Origin: Amoeboaphelidium protococcarum
Lineage: Eukaryota > Aphelidiomycota > Aphelidea
Assembly: GCA_023515745.1 (NCBI GenBank)
Contig: JALECJ010000020.1
Location: 1,612,001 to 1,676,000, forward strand
Direction of reading: 5' to 3'
Length of the DNA stretch: 64,000 bases
Shown here: positions 44,559-53,976 of the stretch, one piece after another
Position numbering within the stretch: the first letter of the stretch is position 1
Layout: each line of letters opens with the position of its first letter
Program-made: the position numbers and the translations under genes
Notes under the pieces: model-generated
What the model saw: only the letters and a program-made list of their open reading frames with translations
Database searches by the model: none
Told to the model about the DNA's origin: nothing

Positions 44559-45807
44559 ATCAACGCTGAATGTCGACTCTCAGAACTAGAGCCCATATCA
44601 CTGCCTAGACCACAAGTATCATCGACAACATCTCCATCATCCAATTTTGAACCATTAATTCTATCTCGAGAGGGCTCATACTATTCATCAGGCGCCACGA
44701 TCTGATTCTGATCGACCTTTTAAACTGGTAAGTGAGCATTACCAACTGCTAAGCCATCATCAATCAAGGTGCTCTAATTTTAATTATCCGCTTATCCTTT
44801 GATAGAACTTTTTTTAACCAGGAAACAGTCTAATGTCCCATTTTTTGATTTCTTGGCGAATGACGCGATACCATTGATATCTTACTTCATTTTTCTTTTC
44901 TGTCGACTTTCATTATCTAAAGATTATTGCATTTCGCGTCTTCCTATGGATGCTAACTTCTTTGGATCTAAATCTTTACTTGACAAGTCGTAGAGAATCA
45001 TCAATCGCGACTTCACTTACTGCCTTATGGAATCACAAGGCACAGAGATACAGCAGTTGGGAAAATCATCAATGTCATCAATAGTCTTCATGATATCAGC
45101 AAGTATATATACTCCGCAATCATATCCGTTGTTCTGCCTGGGCCCATGCAAAGTTTAAAATGTAAAAGCTTCCTCCAGCAGCTAAGGATTATCCCCTATG
45201 AATGATTTCATGAAAACTATAGTCTTTACAATCTACTGTCCGTACTTCATATCGATGCTCCTTCCCAGAGAACAATAAAAATAAACGATGCTATTTATCA
45301 AATCAACTTTGTAAATCTAATAATGCATTCCTCTTAGCCTTGGGATAAGTATATAAGTTTCAGATCCGGAAATCAGGAACTTGTACTGTCGAGACAAATT
45401 TTCATGTGCTTAATTCATCCCCTATTTCTGATATTAATCGTTAAAATCCACAGTGTTTAATTGGAAAATGGTCAATTTCATTTACATTACGGGATCCTTC
45501 TAAGCTTTTCCATGATAATAGTCTAGCATAAAAGTGTTGAAGGCATAATTGTTAAGCATTTACTAAGGAAGACATGACTAAATATCCCCCAACATGTCTT
45601 CACGTTTGGTACTTTACAGGCTAAATTTCTATCTTGAACTCATTTTGTTTAATACAACTCCCTATAGATGAGTAAGAATGAAGATGAAACAATGCCGCGT
45701 GACTCTGAGCAAAATGAAGCGAGCGAAGCGAGCAGCATTTTGCGAAGAAAAATTTTTGAAGAAGTAAATTTTTGCGTACCTCCTTTTTAGAGCTAGTTAC
45801 GCCACTG

Positions 45808-45815
45808 GTTGGATT
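45808..45815. repeat. 8-bp target-site duplication, right copy
   Basis: GTTGGATT, identical to 41956-41963. Confidence 0.9.
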
Positions 45816-46840
45816 GGTCATTAACGGCCATGCAGTAACTCCGTTTGAAAGCATTGTAATTGCTGCGATGGTTTGTCTTATTATGTTGGGACTCATAGCT
45901 GGCTGCACAATCCTTATGTTATCCATGAAGAAGAAGCATATACCATTTATTTCTCTATTCATTATGTGTCACATCTTGCGTCGTTATACGGACCAGGCTG
46001 GCCTATCGATATGAAAATGTACGATTATATAGGAAGTATTCCCATATTACTAAGCTACATAATAATGCATCCAATCGTCTTCCTCGGTTGTCTCTGCGTC
46101 TGTATTCTGAAAGCAGTCCCTCATGGATTTATCACGAATGGCTTTCGGCGGCCGGTGAAATGTGAAGCAGACCATTATTGCATGGTCTCTTTGGATGCTA
46201 TGCCACATTACAACTCACGGTAAGATTATCTGTTTTATTGATGTACATATTGTTTGTGTAGAGCATTGGTGTGTCTATTTGTCTTCTTTCGTCGCCAGAC
46301 TTAAGGGCTGATTGCTGGCCATCCTTCGGATTCTTTAAGGTAAGATATCATGCTTGTATATCCATGTGTTTGTTGAAGTTGACCGTTTAGATATTATATT
46401 GCTCTATGAGATGTAGAATGATAAAAGTCACGCTAGTATTTAGAGGTAAGGTTAAACTAATTTTACTTACAGTATATTACACATTCGTCGATGTTAGAGC
46501 CGATGTAGTTAATGATCCCCACGCTATTTGTCTTATCTTGCGACTCTGCCTTATTTATACGTCTATCAGATCATTGGTTCTTACTGGTCGGTTATACCTT
46601 ACGATGGAATGGCAAGCTTTATCCCTTTCTTTATATTTCCCTGCCTAGACTCTATTTGTGTGCAGATAACAATATATATAACTGCGTTGTGATGATATGG
46701 TATCAATGTAATTCCTTAATTTGCTTTTTGATGATAACCTGCTCTGTTTGGTTAGTACTAGTAATACTGCAGCAATTGACCAATTTGACGGCTGAAAGCA
46801 ATAAAGTCATCATCAGATGGTATTTAAGATAATGATTGAT
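45816..46840 (+). other. Possible multi-exon membrane protein next to the hAT insertion
   Basis: Open plus-strand segments with protein-like content that I cannot join firmly. One at 45873-46218 reads YYVGTHSWLHNPYVIHEEEA, LASLYGPGWPIDMKMYDYIG and a hydrophobic helix, then PHGFITNGFRRPVKCEADHY. It ends at a donor (CG/GTAAGA) with a candidate acceptor TGTGTAG near 46261. A second at 46491-46835 is very hydrophobic (SLICFLMITCSVWLVLVIL). Both could belong to the outer element or to a host gene hit by the hAT. No family was recognised. Confidence 0.3.
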
Positions 46841-47393
46841 AGTTTATAATATAATTAAGGTCTATTCATCGTTTACTGTGTTTTTATATGCAGGCTTGAT
46901 AGTAGTGTATCATGGAGTACAGAGTATTCCAGGCAAAAATATTGGTCTGTATTGTTTTCTAAATTCCAGATGAAAACCAGACGACTCGAAATTAGAACGT
47001 TTTTCTGTAATCCGCGCTCGGTTTCCAGACTGAAACAGACGCTTGTATTCTTCTGGTTCCGAAGTTGACGGTGTAGATACTTAAAAACTGGTGGGAAGAG
47101 AAGTCTGTCAAATGAAACGATAAGTCAACCTCTTTATAACGGATATAGATGCCCATAAAGCAATCCGAAATTTACACATATTCAGCAATTTAAATTTTCT
47201 ATATTCATGCACTTATTATTACACAATTGACATCTAGACTTCGCGCATATGTCAAAATTAAATTTAAACTGGCTAGCGATAGTGTCGATTTAGGGTCAGG
47301 AAATCAGATGTAAAAAACTGCAGCACGTACTGAGCAAACGATGATTCTTGATAGAGTTAATTTGACTACGATGACCACCGAGTAGATTAGAAT
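46841..47393. other. Right flank of outer element, no gene recognised
   Basis: 553 bp ending beyond the right outer inverted repeat. It contains several GGTTTCCAGA/TTCCAGATGAAAACCAGA-like words that mirror the left flank. No gene is supported. Confidence 0.35.
47053..47076 (-). repeat. Right 24-bp inverted repeat of outer element
   Basis: Ends AAGTTGACGGTGTAG; the reverse complement matches 41530-41553 at 21 of 24 positions. Together they bound 5.55 kb, or about 1.7 kb without the hAT copy. Confidence 0.6.
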
Positions 47394-47705
47394 TCAAAGA
47401 CTGAGAATAGTGAACCAGCCAAGCACAGCAGCAGCGATGTACAGTACAGGCAAGGCGGATGCCGAGTCGCGTAAAACGCATAGAACAGAGCAATCACTAT
47501 AGACGGATACTCCAAACTGATCATTGGTAGAAATAACACCGGAATATATTTGGTAATACAGAGCATTATATTCCTCCTACAAATGTATTGTTTTCTTGTT
47601 GAGATAAAAAACAATAGGACGTAAATTGATCAGTAATATTGCAGCAATCAAAAGATAAAGTTTCCTTCTGTCAACTGAAAGAACGCGCCGAAAAGAGAAT
47701 ATCAT
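47394..47705 (-). CDS. Small membrane protein, unknown
   Basis: A 103-aa open frame starting MIFSFRRVLSVDRRKLYLLI. Two hydrophobic helices are predicted by eye: residues ~17-33 (LYLLIAAILLINLRPIVFY) and the C-terminus (VLYIAAAVLGWFTILSL-TGA). A short soluble loop lies between them. The start codon is only 28 bp from the start of the divergent TMEM50-like gene. No family was recognised. An overlapping alternative frame is hydrophobic too, so the model is not certain. Confidence 0.5.
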
Positions 47706-47733
47706 TGAAGTACAGTACAAGAGATACAAGAGT

Positions 47734-48375
47734 ATGTTTGGCAGTGGTGGTAAAAATTATGCCTATGCCCCGGTGACTACTTCATCTCCGCAAGACAATA
47801 ATCATTAAATGTCTATTTACTATGATGATAATAATGGTAATGATTTCTACCATGATGGTTTTTAGTAGTAGTAGTTTAGATATAGTTTGCAGGATAGATT
47901 GGATAGTTGCGTTGGTTGTCTCACATAAATATATGATGGCGTTATTGATACAATGAGGACCATTGATTTTGAGTGGCTAACTTGGCATCTTATTATTGTA
48001 TACGTTTGCGGCATAATGTTCTCAACCGGATGGTGGGCTTGGATTGACGGAATGATATCGATTGGACCATCGATCCCTAATCTGGGTGTTGAGGATTACA
48101 TTTGTGGATTTGCCAACACGCTGGGACTCTTTCTGATGAGTCAAGTTAACAAAGCCATGCTCTCAGATGGAGTTGTGGAGCGGGGATGGCTTGCTAAGCT
48201 TTGTTTCTTCTTTGGTGTTGTCCTGATCGCTGGTAGTCTTGGCGGCTCTATAACGGTGATGGTGGTGAAGTATAATGGGGGTTCTCTTGGTGTTAGTATT
48301 CTAGTGTAGAATATTCTAATATTTGTATCTTCGCTATTACTTTGGACATGTCGCAATTGGGAAGAGTCACTTTGA
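47734..48375 (+). CDS. TMEM50/UPF0220 (Vps68-like) membrane protein
   Basis: A 213-aa intronless protein. The Gln/Asn/Tyr-rich N-terminus (GFQQQQFRYSLQDR, with three of the four glutamines encoded by TAG) is followed by four hydrophobic helices: HLIIVYVCGIMFSTGWWAWI, YICGFANTLGLFLMSQVNKA, FFFGVVLIAGSLGGSITVMV and VSILVQNILIFVSSLLLW. The helix order with GWWAWIDG and S(Q)VNK matches the TMEM50A/B and yeast Vps68 family of endomembrane proteins. It ends NWEESL-TGA. Confidence 0.75.
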
Positions 48376-48540
48376 TCCTGATTATGATTATAGTTGACAA
48401 TTCCAGTTTGTCTTAATAGAATGTGATATATTTCGTATAAGAGTGAATTACAAGTGTGATTTGATATGCATTAATAGATTATGATTGAGAATTGAAAGTC
48501 ACTTTTCAAAAAATGGGTATTGCAACACACTATACCTTGA

Positions 48541-49605
48541 TCAATCGTCTTCAGCCGCTAATACTCTACTGTATGGCTACTTGTTACTGAATGTTGCCAT
48601 CTGGAAACCTTCTCTTGTCAGTGGCGCCTCTAAACTGTCAGCCTCTGGTGCTGCAGCTTATTTAAATTGTCCCCTCTAGAGATAGAGCACCAATGCAGCT
48701 ACAACTGCGCATGCCAGCATTACAGCAGAGATGATGGAGTATATAGAGCCGCCTTTTTCATTGGCGTCTTTCTTGAGTTCAATTCCGGCTGACTACGTGT
48801 TAGTGCTTTGAAAGCCTTAAGCTTGCTGTTACACCTAGTTCTCTTGAATTGATGCCCTTCTAGTAATAATATCAGGATTATCATTAATCATGTCTTCAGG
48901 CTCTTCAGGTTCATTTTCATCATCCTGGTACTAAGCTTCTTCATATAGTTGACTAACCGCGTCAGTAGGAACGACTTATCTCTACGCGTCATAAGTCAAG
49001 GCTTAATCAGGCTATACAGTGGGAGTGACAAGAGGTGGTAGCGTGAAACCAGAAGCCAGGAGAGCTGTGCTAGTTTCTTCGTCAATAATATCGGAAGGAA
49101 TTGTTTGATACTACTAGTCAGTTTCACTATCACTGTCCAATTATACTCCATCAGCAGATATTTCAATTTCTGCATTGTCAGGTTGTTTCTTGAGAGCTTC
49201 TTCAGTGTAGTCTTCAGCCACGGCGGCGTATTCAGTTGCAGTCGAGTTCAGATTGACCGTTGCTGTTTCAGCGTTATCAACAAGTTTGACAGTTTCACCC
49301 GTTTCAGCGGCGCGATCTTCGTTCTCAACTGCAATATCTTTGAACTGCTCATCAACATCAGACTGGATGGTTTCATTCACAAAGTCGTCATTAGTAACAT
49401 CTTCAAGTGTATCATTAGCGGCAAAAATCTCTGAGTTGACATTTTAGAATGACTCGGAAGTTGATAGCTCAGGAGCGGTATCAGCAATAGTTTCCATATC
49501 AACAACATTGTCTGAGGAATACTCTTATCTTTTCACGAGCGGAGATGCAACAACCAAGGCCAGAAGAGTAATCAAGCACAACAGTCCGAGTAGAAGAGTC
49601 TTCAT
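48541..49605 (-). CDS. Acidic type I membrane protein, unknown
   Basis: A 354-aa intronless protein. Signal peptide MKTLLLGLLCLITLLALVVA, then SPLVKR, a possible dibasic cleavage site. About 240 lumenal or extracellular residues follow, very rich in Asp, Glu, Thr and Ala (EFAANDTLEDVTNDDF-like), with several NxT/NxS sequons. One transmembrane helix (SIISAVMLACAVVAALVLYL) lies near residue 290, then a ~50-residue cytosolic tail with PLTREGFQM and PYSRVLAAEDD-TGA. The tyrosine in PYSRV could be a sorting motif. No family was recognised. A surface or vacuolar sialomucin-like role is only a guess. Confidence 0.7.
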
Positions 49606-49822
49606 ATTAAAGGCAAATATTTTGATATAAGTGAGTCGGATATAAATGCGAGTGTTAATATATATATCAATATCAGAATGAAGAAAGGACAGTGACGGAG
49701 AGTGCTGGGTGTTAAAAGTTTTGAACGCGCGTGACGATTGTTTTGAAACAGGCAACGGGGAAATAAGAAACACGTCATCTACTTCCTATAATGAAATATA
49801 TCTCTCGTATCATATTAAGTAA

Positions 49823-50515
49823 TCAATCTTATTTCGTGTCAGCGGCTGGAGACTTAATGTTCAAATCACCCAAAGCACATCTAGCTTCTTCAAAACGATC
49901 AGCAAAGTTAAAACTCTCTTAATTCCCAATCTTGGATATCAATTGATCTTTGGAGAGACCGCTAGCCTTGATCAATGCAGCCATTGGATCAAACTCATAC
50001 GCTGACAATTCCCAACTCTCTGCGGGCTTTCCATCATTGACTAGATTCAAATTAGTCACTTTTAATGTTCGCTTCCCAGTAATAGAACATCGTGATTATA
50101 CTACAGAGTAATTGTATCCCTCAGAAATAGGCGACTTGTACTCCAGTGTGTGCATGACGCGCTCGTTGTGCTACATCGTACTATGTTCCGGCTTCTCTTT
50201 AACGACATTGATGTATTTCTTATTCGCCTTGAGAGGATCACGCGTTATCTATACATAGCCATCCATGAGCGCGTATATACTAAAATCTCTGCCCATTCCA
50301 ACGTTGATTCCAGGATGATTCTTGGTTCCATGCTGCCTGACGATAATACCACCATTCTTCACCGGCTCTCCATCATACACCTTCAATCCGAGACGTTTCC
50401 CCTCCGGAGATCTCTTCTATCTAGCCTTTGATGATCCAGTCTTTTTGGTGGCCCATCTAATCTGACTGATCAGACTCACCTGTTATTATTGACCGCAACG
50501 CGTAAATATATTCAT
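49823..50515 (-). CDS. MRPL27: Mitochondrial ribosomal protein bL27m
   Basis: A 230-aa intronless protein. The presequence [20 protein letters not shown] leads straight into the bL27 core: [70 protein letters not shown]-terminal extension of ~130 residues ([20 protein letters not shown]) is also found in yeast Mrp7-type proteins. It sits near the peptidyl-transferase centre of the mitochondrial large subunit. No intron is needed, since the frame runs through. Confidence 0.92.
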
Positions 50516-50756
50516 ATCGAAATTTCTAATGTCAAATATTAGTGTTTTGTGATATGTTGACTAAAATTCGAAAATCTGTCGAAATGTCGAAGAATTGAAG
50601 GCCGGGGTGAACCTTTTAAACAGACGCGAGAGATCACTTGGTGCCTAGTGTATTGTATTTACACAGAAGAATCAAATCTTAAAAGGTATTCAATTTAACG
50701 GCTCCCAGCTTGATATTCTTTTGTACAGAATAGATTAGGTTAAATGCTGATAAGAT

Positions 50757-51449
50757 ATGAAGAGGCCACAAGACGCGAATCTCTATGATAGAGGGTTGCT
50801 GATTAGTTGCAAGAATTAGATTGAAGTGTCGCCTGTATTCGCTTCAAAAGTATCATAGTTCTTCATTGTTAAAAGTGCAGAATCTGCTTTCAAGTTATGG
50901 TATGGTGGATGTTATGGTAAAGGATCCCTGTCGCGCTCTTAGCCAGAGTATCTTCTTGGTCTTCTGAAGTATCCTGATGCCAACATTACGGAACATCTAA
51001 CCCTGAGTATAATAGAGATGTTGTATTTGCATTTAGAGTTTAAGTTATTTAACAGCAATGTCATTTCAACGTGTCTTGAGCGGGTCAATGCTTCAATCGT
51101 AAGAAAACTGACGGTGTATCATCATTATAGATAGTTAGGCTTTGTTGTAAGGCATGGCGCGTAATTTGGTTGTGACTTTATGCTGTATAAAGAAGGCCCC
51201 ACTCTCAATCATGCTTTTGCCGGTGTCATAGTTGATGATGGTCGTCTAAAGATGGCAGATCTGTTAGGAGAACTGAGAGTCCTTAATGGAGTGTAAAAGC
51301 GATTTATAGTCGCCAGAGTTGATATAGAAGAAGGTGTTTTATATAATGTCAGTTTAAAATCAATTGAAGATCTTTAAAAGGTGATAGATACATCGAAGGT
51401 TACTGCGCGAAGTATTTCTCGCTGGGAACCAAGTAGGACGCGTGACTGA
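50757..51449 (+). CDS. SEN2: tRNA-splicing endonuclease subunit Sen2
   Basis: A 230-aa intronless nuclease. LWYGGCYGKGSLSRSQPEYL matches the Sen2 YGKGxLSRSxP motif. The catalytic domain reads VYHHYRQLGFVVRHGAQFGC, DFMLYKEGPTLNHAFAGVIV. The Tyr (HHYRQLG) and His (LNHA) positions of the catalytic triad are present; a Lys near QKRFIVARV would complete it. Three of the glutamines here are TAA/TAG. It is shorter than yeast Sen2 (377 aa), lacking most of the middle insert. The complex cuts tRNA introns, although no tRNA gene was seen in this window. Confidence 0.88.
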
Positions 51450-51684
51450 TATCAATTTTGTAGAGTGTATGAGTATGTTGTATAATAATATTTTTCTTCT
51501 TACTAGAATCCTTTTAGTAGCTAGTAGATTAAATTCTTATTACCGTCGTTTCTACAAAGGTGACGTTCGAGCTGATTGGTCTCATTCTTTGTTGTACAAG
51601 TTCTACTAAGCGCATTTAGCAAATAATTGTTATACTTTCATTTTTTTGTCTGACGAATATCATTTAAGTATTTCAATCTTCGTG

Positions 51685-52491
51685 ATGACCGAGTGGACTT
51701 TAGAATTGGATATAGATTTCTTTACATTGGCAGCAAAAATGCCACCTATTGGAATGGATCGACACTTCAAAATGGCCAGTCTGCTACACCAATGGAACAA
51801 GCAAAAAGGTGTAAATCATAGCCTCAAAGATTTGGAAGCCAAGGTTGCAAAGTATTATGATGTGAATAAGCTTGATGAGTACCTTAAAGAGTAAAATTAG
51901 TACCAAGATTATGGTGTGGAAGAGCGATAGGAGTTTGCGCTGCATCCCATTGAGGAGTATGACCAGTTTGTTAAGGATGATGATGAAGAGTAGAACGTTG
52001 ACAAAGCTCCACCAGAATGCGGTTAAAAGTCAACCAAGAAATCTAGTCGAAAATCTAGTGCAAATGCTACCAACTCTACCACCTCTTAGGCTGTGGTTGA
52101 AGAGAAGAGGCGAACTACATCTAAGCGAAGAGACTCTGCGTCAACTACCGGCACCGATTCAGTGCCTGCTTCCCCTGTGTAATAACAGTAGACTCCTGGT
52201 GACGATCGCCGGGTGAAAGAGACAAAAGTGACTAGAAGCTCTAGAACTACCAGAGCTAGATAGTCAAAGCAGTAGTAATAGTAGTAGCCGTAAAGTAGCG
52301 CTTAAAAGTCTAAAGCTTAGGCGTAGTAATAATAATAATAATAATAATAATAGCAGCCGTCTACAAAGAGTCGAAAGAGTCAAGCCGCTGATGAAGTACC
52401 GTCAGATGTAAAGCCGTCCAGCAGCTCAAGTAATCAGCGCTCATCTTCCCCAGTGGCTGGCAACGTTAGAAAGAAGAGGCGGCGTAACTGA
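51685..52491 (+). CDS. EAF7: NuA4 subunit Eaf7/MRGBP (CT20 family)
   Basis: A 268-aa protein. The CT20 domain is at the N-terminus: MTEWTLELDIDFFTLAAKMP, then PIGMDRHFKMASLLHQWNKQ, and DLEAKVAKYYDVNKLDEYLK. It links to MRG15 in NuA4/TIP60 histone acetyltransferase. The second half is low-complexity, with Lys/Arg/Ser and two polyglutamine runs. The run at 52324-52356 is eleven Gln in a row encoded by TAG, eight TAA, TAG and CAG. The tail RKKRRRN-TGA is probably a nuclear localisation signal. Intronless. Confidence 0.85.
52324..52356 (+). repeat. (TAA)n microsatellite coding for polyglutamine
   Basis: TAG-(TAA)8-TAG-CAG inside the Eaf7 frame, read as eleven glutamines. Under the standard code this would be a stop array. 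Confidence 0.85.
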
Positions 52492-52647
52492 GATTTAACT
52501 GTACTGTTTAAAGATGAATATATGCTTTTTAGTAATATATCTGTTAAATATTCAATATGTTCTTTGCATCACTTCTACCAAAGCCACAAATGGTTTATTA
52601 TCGCGTCGCTACAGTCATAACAATAAACTTTAGTACTACAGATTATC

Positions 52648-53641
52648 TCATAAAAAGTAGTCTAGAATTGGCTTCTTAGCGGGTACGCCGCGACTCTCTT
52701 GTGGTGCAGCTTCATACACTATAAATTGCCGATTCAATTCAGAATCCAATTACATGACAGACGCCACATTACCGCAACGATAACAGTAGTTGGGAGCAGA
52801 CCACACTGTGACAAGGGAATCATCAAACATAAACTTGTAGCCCTCCATGACGAGCTAATGCGCTCTTGCTATCAATTCTATACCATTAACACGATTAAAT
52901 TCCTTTACACACTCTTCGCCAAACAGGTAGCCAGCTCCTCTCGGACTCAGACCCCATCCAGTGACACCTTCATCAGGATCTGACCACAAAAGATCACACA
53001 TTCCACCTTCATGAGGCACCTCTTACCGCCGATCTATAATCCGAATCTGATCCAATGTATTCAACACTGGGGAGAGCCCACCATGTACACAGAAGATGAC
53101 ATCGTTAATCGTTGCACCTAGGCTTAGGTAGTCAAACACGTTACAACACCACTTCCAAACATTTGCAGAATTATACTTTCGCATACACTCATCATAGAAT
53201 CCATAAACTTGGGTGATTTACCTACTCTCATGATTGCCACGGATGAGCACAATTCTGTCTGGGTACCTCACCTTGAATGCAAGAAGAAGCAGTATGGTCT
53301 CCACACTGAAGAATCCTCGGTCCACAAAGTCACCAATGAAAATGAATGAAGTATCGGGGACGTGGCCAACAATATTGAACATCTGCAAGACATCATAAAA
53401 CTGACCATGAATGTCCCCCACAATGCATACAGGAACATCCACCGGTACAATGTTGGACTCTTCCACCAAGATCTCTATAACCTTGTCACAGATCAACTTC
53501 ACCTCCTACTCCGTGAGTGTCTTGCATTCTTTCAACTACTCAATCTACCTACACATATTATTAAAGTACATTAAATTCAAGAACATAATTGTATACGATA
53601 AAGCATACGTCAAATACTTACCTGTCTAAATCTGAGGTCAT
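52648..53641 (-). CDS. PPP4C: Protein phosphatase 4 catalytic subunit
   Basis: Two exons (53622-53641, 52648-53548) across a 73-nt intron; 306 aa versus 307 in human. The exon junction rebuilds MTSDLDRQIEQLKECKTL, with both Gln as TAG. Catalytic motifs [19 protein letters not shown] and [19 protein letters not shown], plus [14 protein letters not shown] and [15 protein letters not shown], are all intact. The C-terminus [20 protein letters not shown], then L-TGA, is PP4-type rather than PP6 or PP2A, with the methylatable DYFL end. Acts in DNA-damage and centrosome signalling. Confidence 0.96.
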
Positions 53642-53976
53642 TTTACGCGTTAAATGCCGTATGAAACGTTCTCTTCCGACCTGTCGACCTGTCGGATGTT
53701 ACAACTAAACTAAACGACACGAAACTACGCGAGATAGCGAGGAACGCTTTCGATCTGAGCGCACGCGATTTCTCTTGAAAGGGCCTCTCTCTGTTTGTCA
53801 TTACACGTTTTCTCAATCTCGCTTTACTTTTAGCGTTAAGGAGAAAGCTTTTTCCTGCCAGGCGTGGTCAATTGCGAAAATTTTCTTCATTTAGGTGTCT
53901 TTCACGTAACAATTTTTAACCTTTTTATATATCCCACTTGATATTTGGAATTCTTGCGATATCATAGATAATTAGC
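53642..53976. promoter_or_regulatory. Divergent upstream region PP4c/MFS transporter
   Basis: 335 bp with an ACGCGT box immediately before the PP4c start (53645-53650) and an AT-rich end before the transporter. No gene was recognised. Confidence 0.35.

Larger units (their letters stand above)
42099..45643 (-). pseudogene. Ulp1 protease-hAT transposase fusion, frameshifted near the 3' end
   Basis: Open from ATG 45643 to TGA 42365 (1092 aa). Residues ~1-230: Ulp1/SENP-like C48 peptidase (TYILIPRLRGMHYQIYKVDL, FYCSLGRS, PRQNNGYDCGVYILAD). Then comes a basic, Gln-rich linker with an 11-aa tandem repeat. A TTF-type zinc finger follows (CNFKWFKSYYDKY...LEYC...FCYHCRLF), then DUF4371 (SRFFSLMVDETTDNCGQYQI) and the RNase-H-like part (GQCYDGASNMRGEF, YIWCSAHRLNLLVG). 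A 26-bp tandem duplication at 42396-42452 shifts the frame, so hATC (NSAECERSFSALN) continues in another frame to TGA at 42099. With it the ERxFS glutamate is lost. Protease catalytic His and Cys are visible, but the Asp position is Cys. Confidence 0.88.
41964..45807 (-). mobile_element. hAT-superfamily DNA transposon, 3.84 kb
   Basis: Ends are inverted repeats: CAGTGGCGTATCTAG at 41964-41978, and CAGTGGCGTAACTAG as the reverse complement of 45793-45807 (14 of 15 the same). CAGTGGCGTAACTA-type ends are common in hAT elements with ZMYM1-like transposases. A perfect 8-bp duplication flanks the element. It carries one minus-strand ORF covering almost its whole length (ATG at 45643). The near-complete structure and exact duplication suggest a fairly recent insertion, although the ORF has been damaged by a small tandem duplication. 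Confidence 0.92.
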
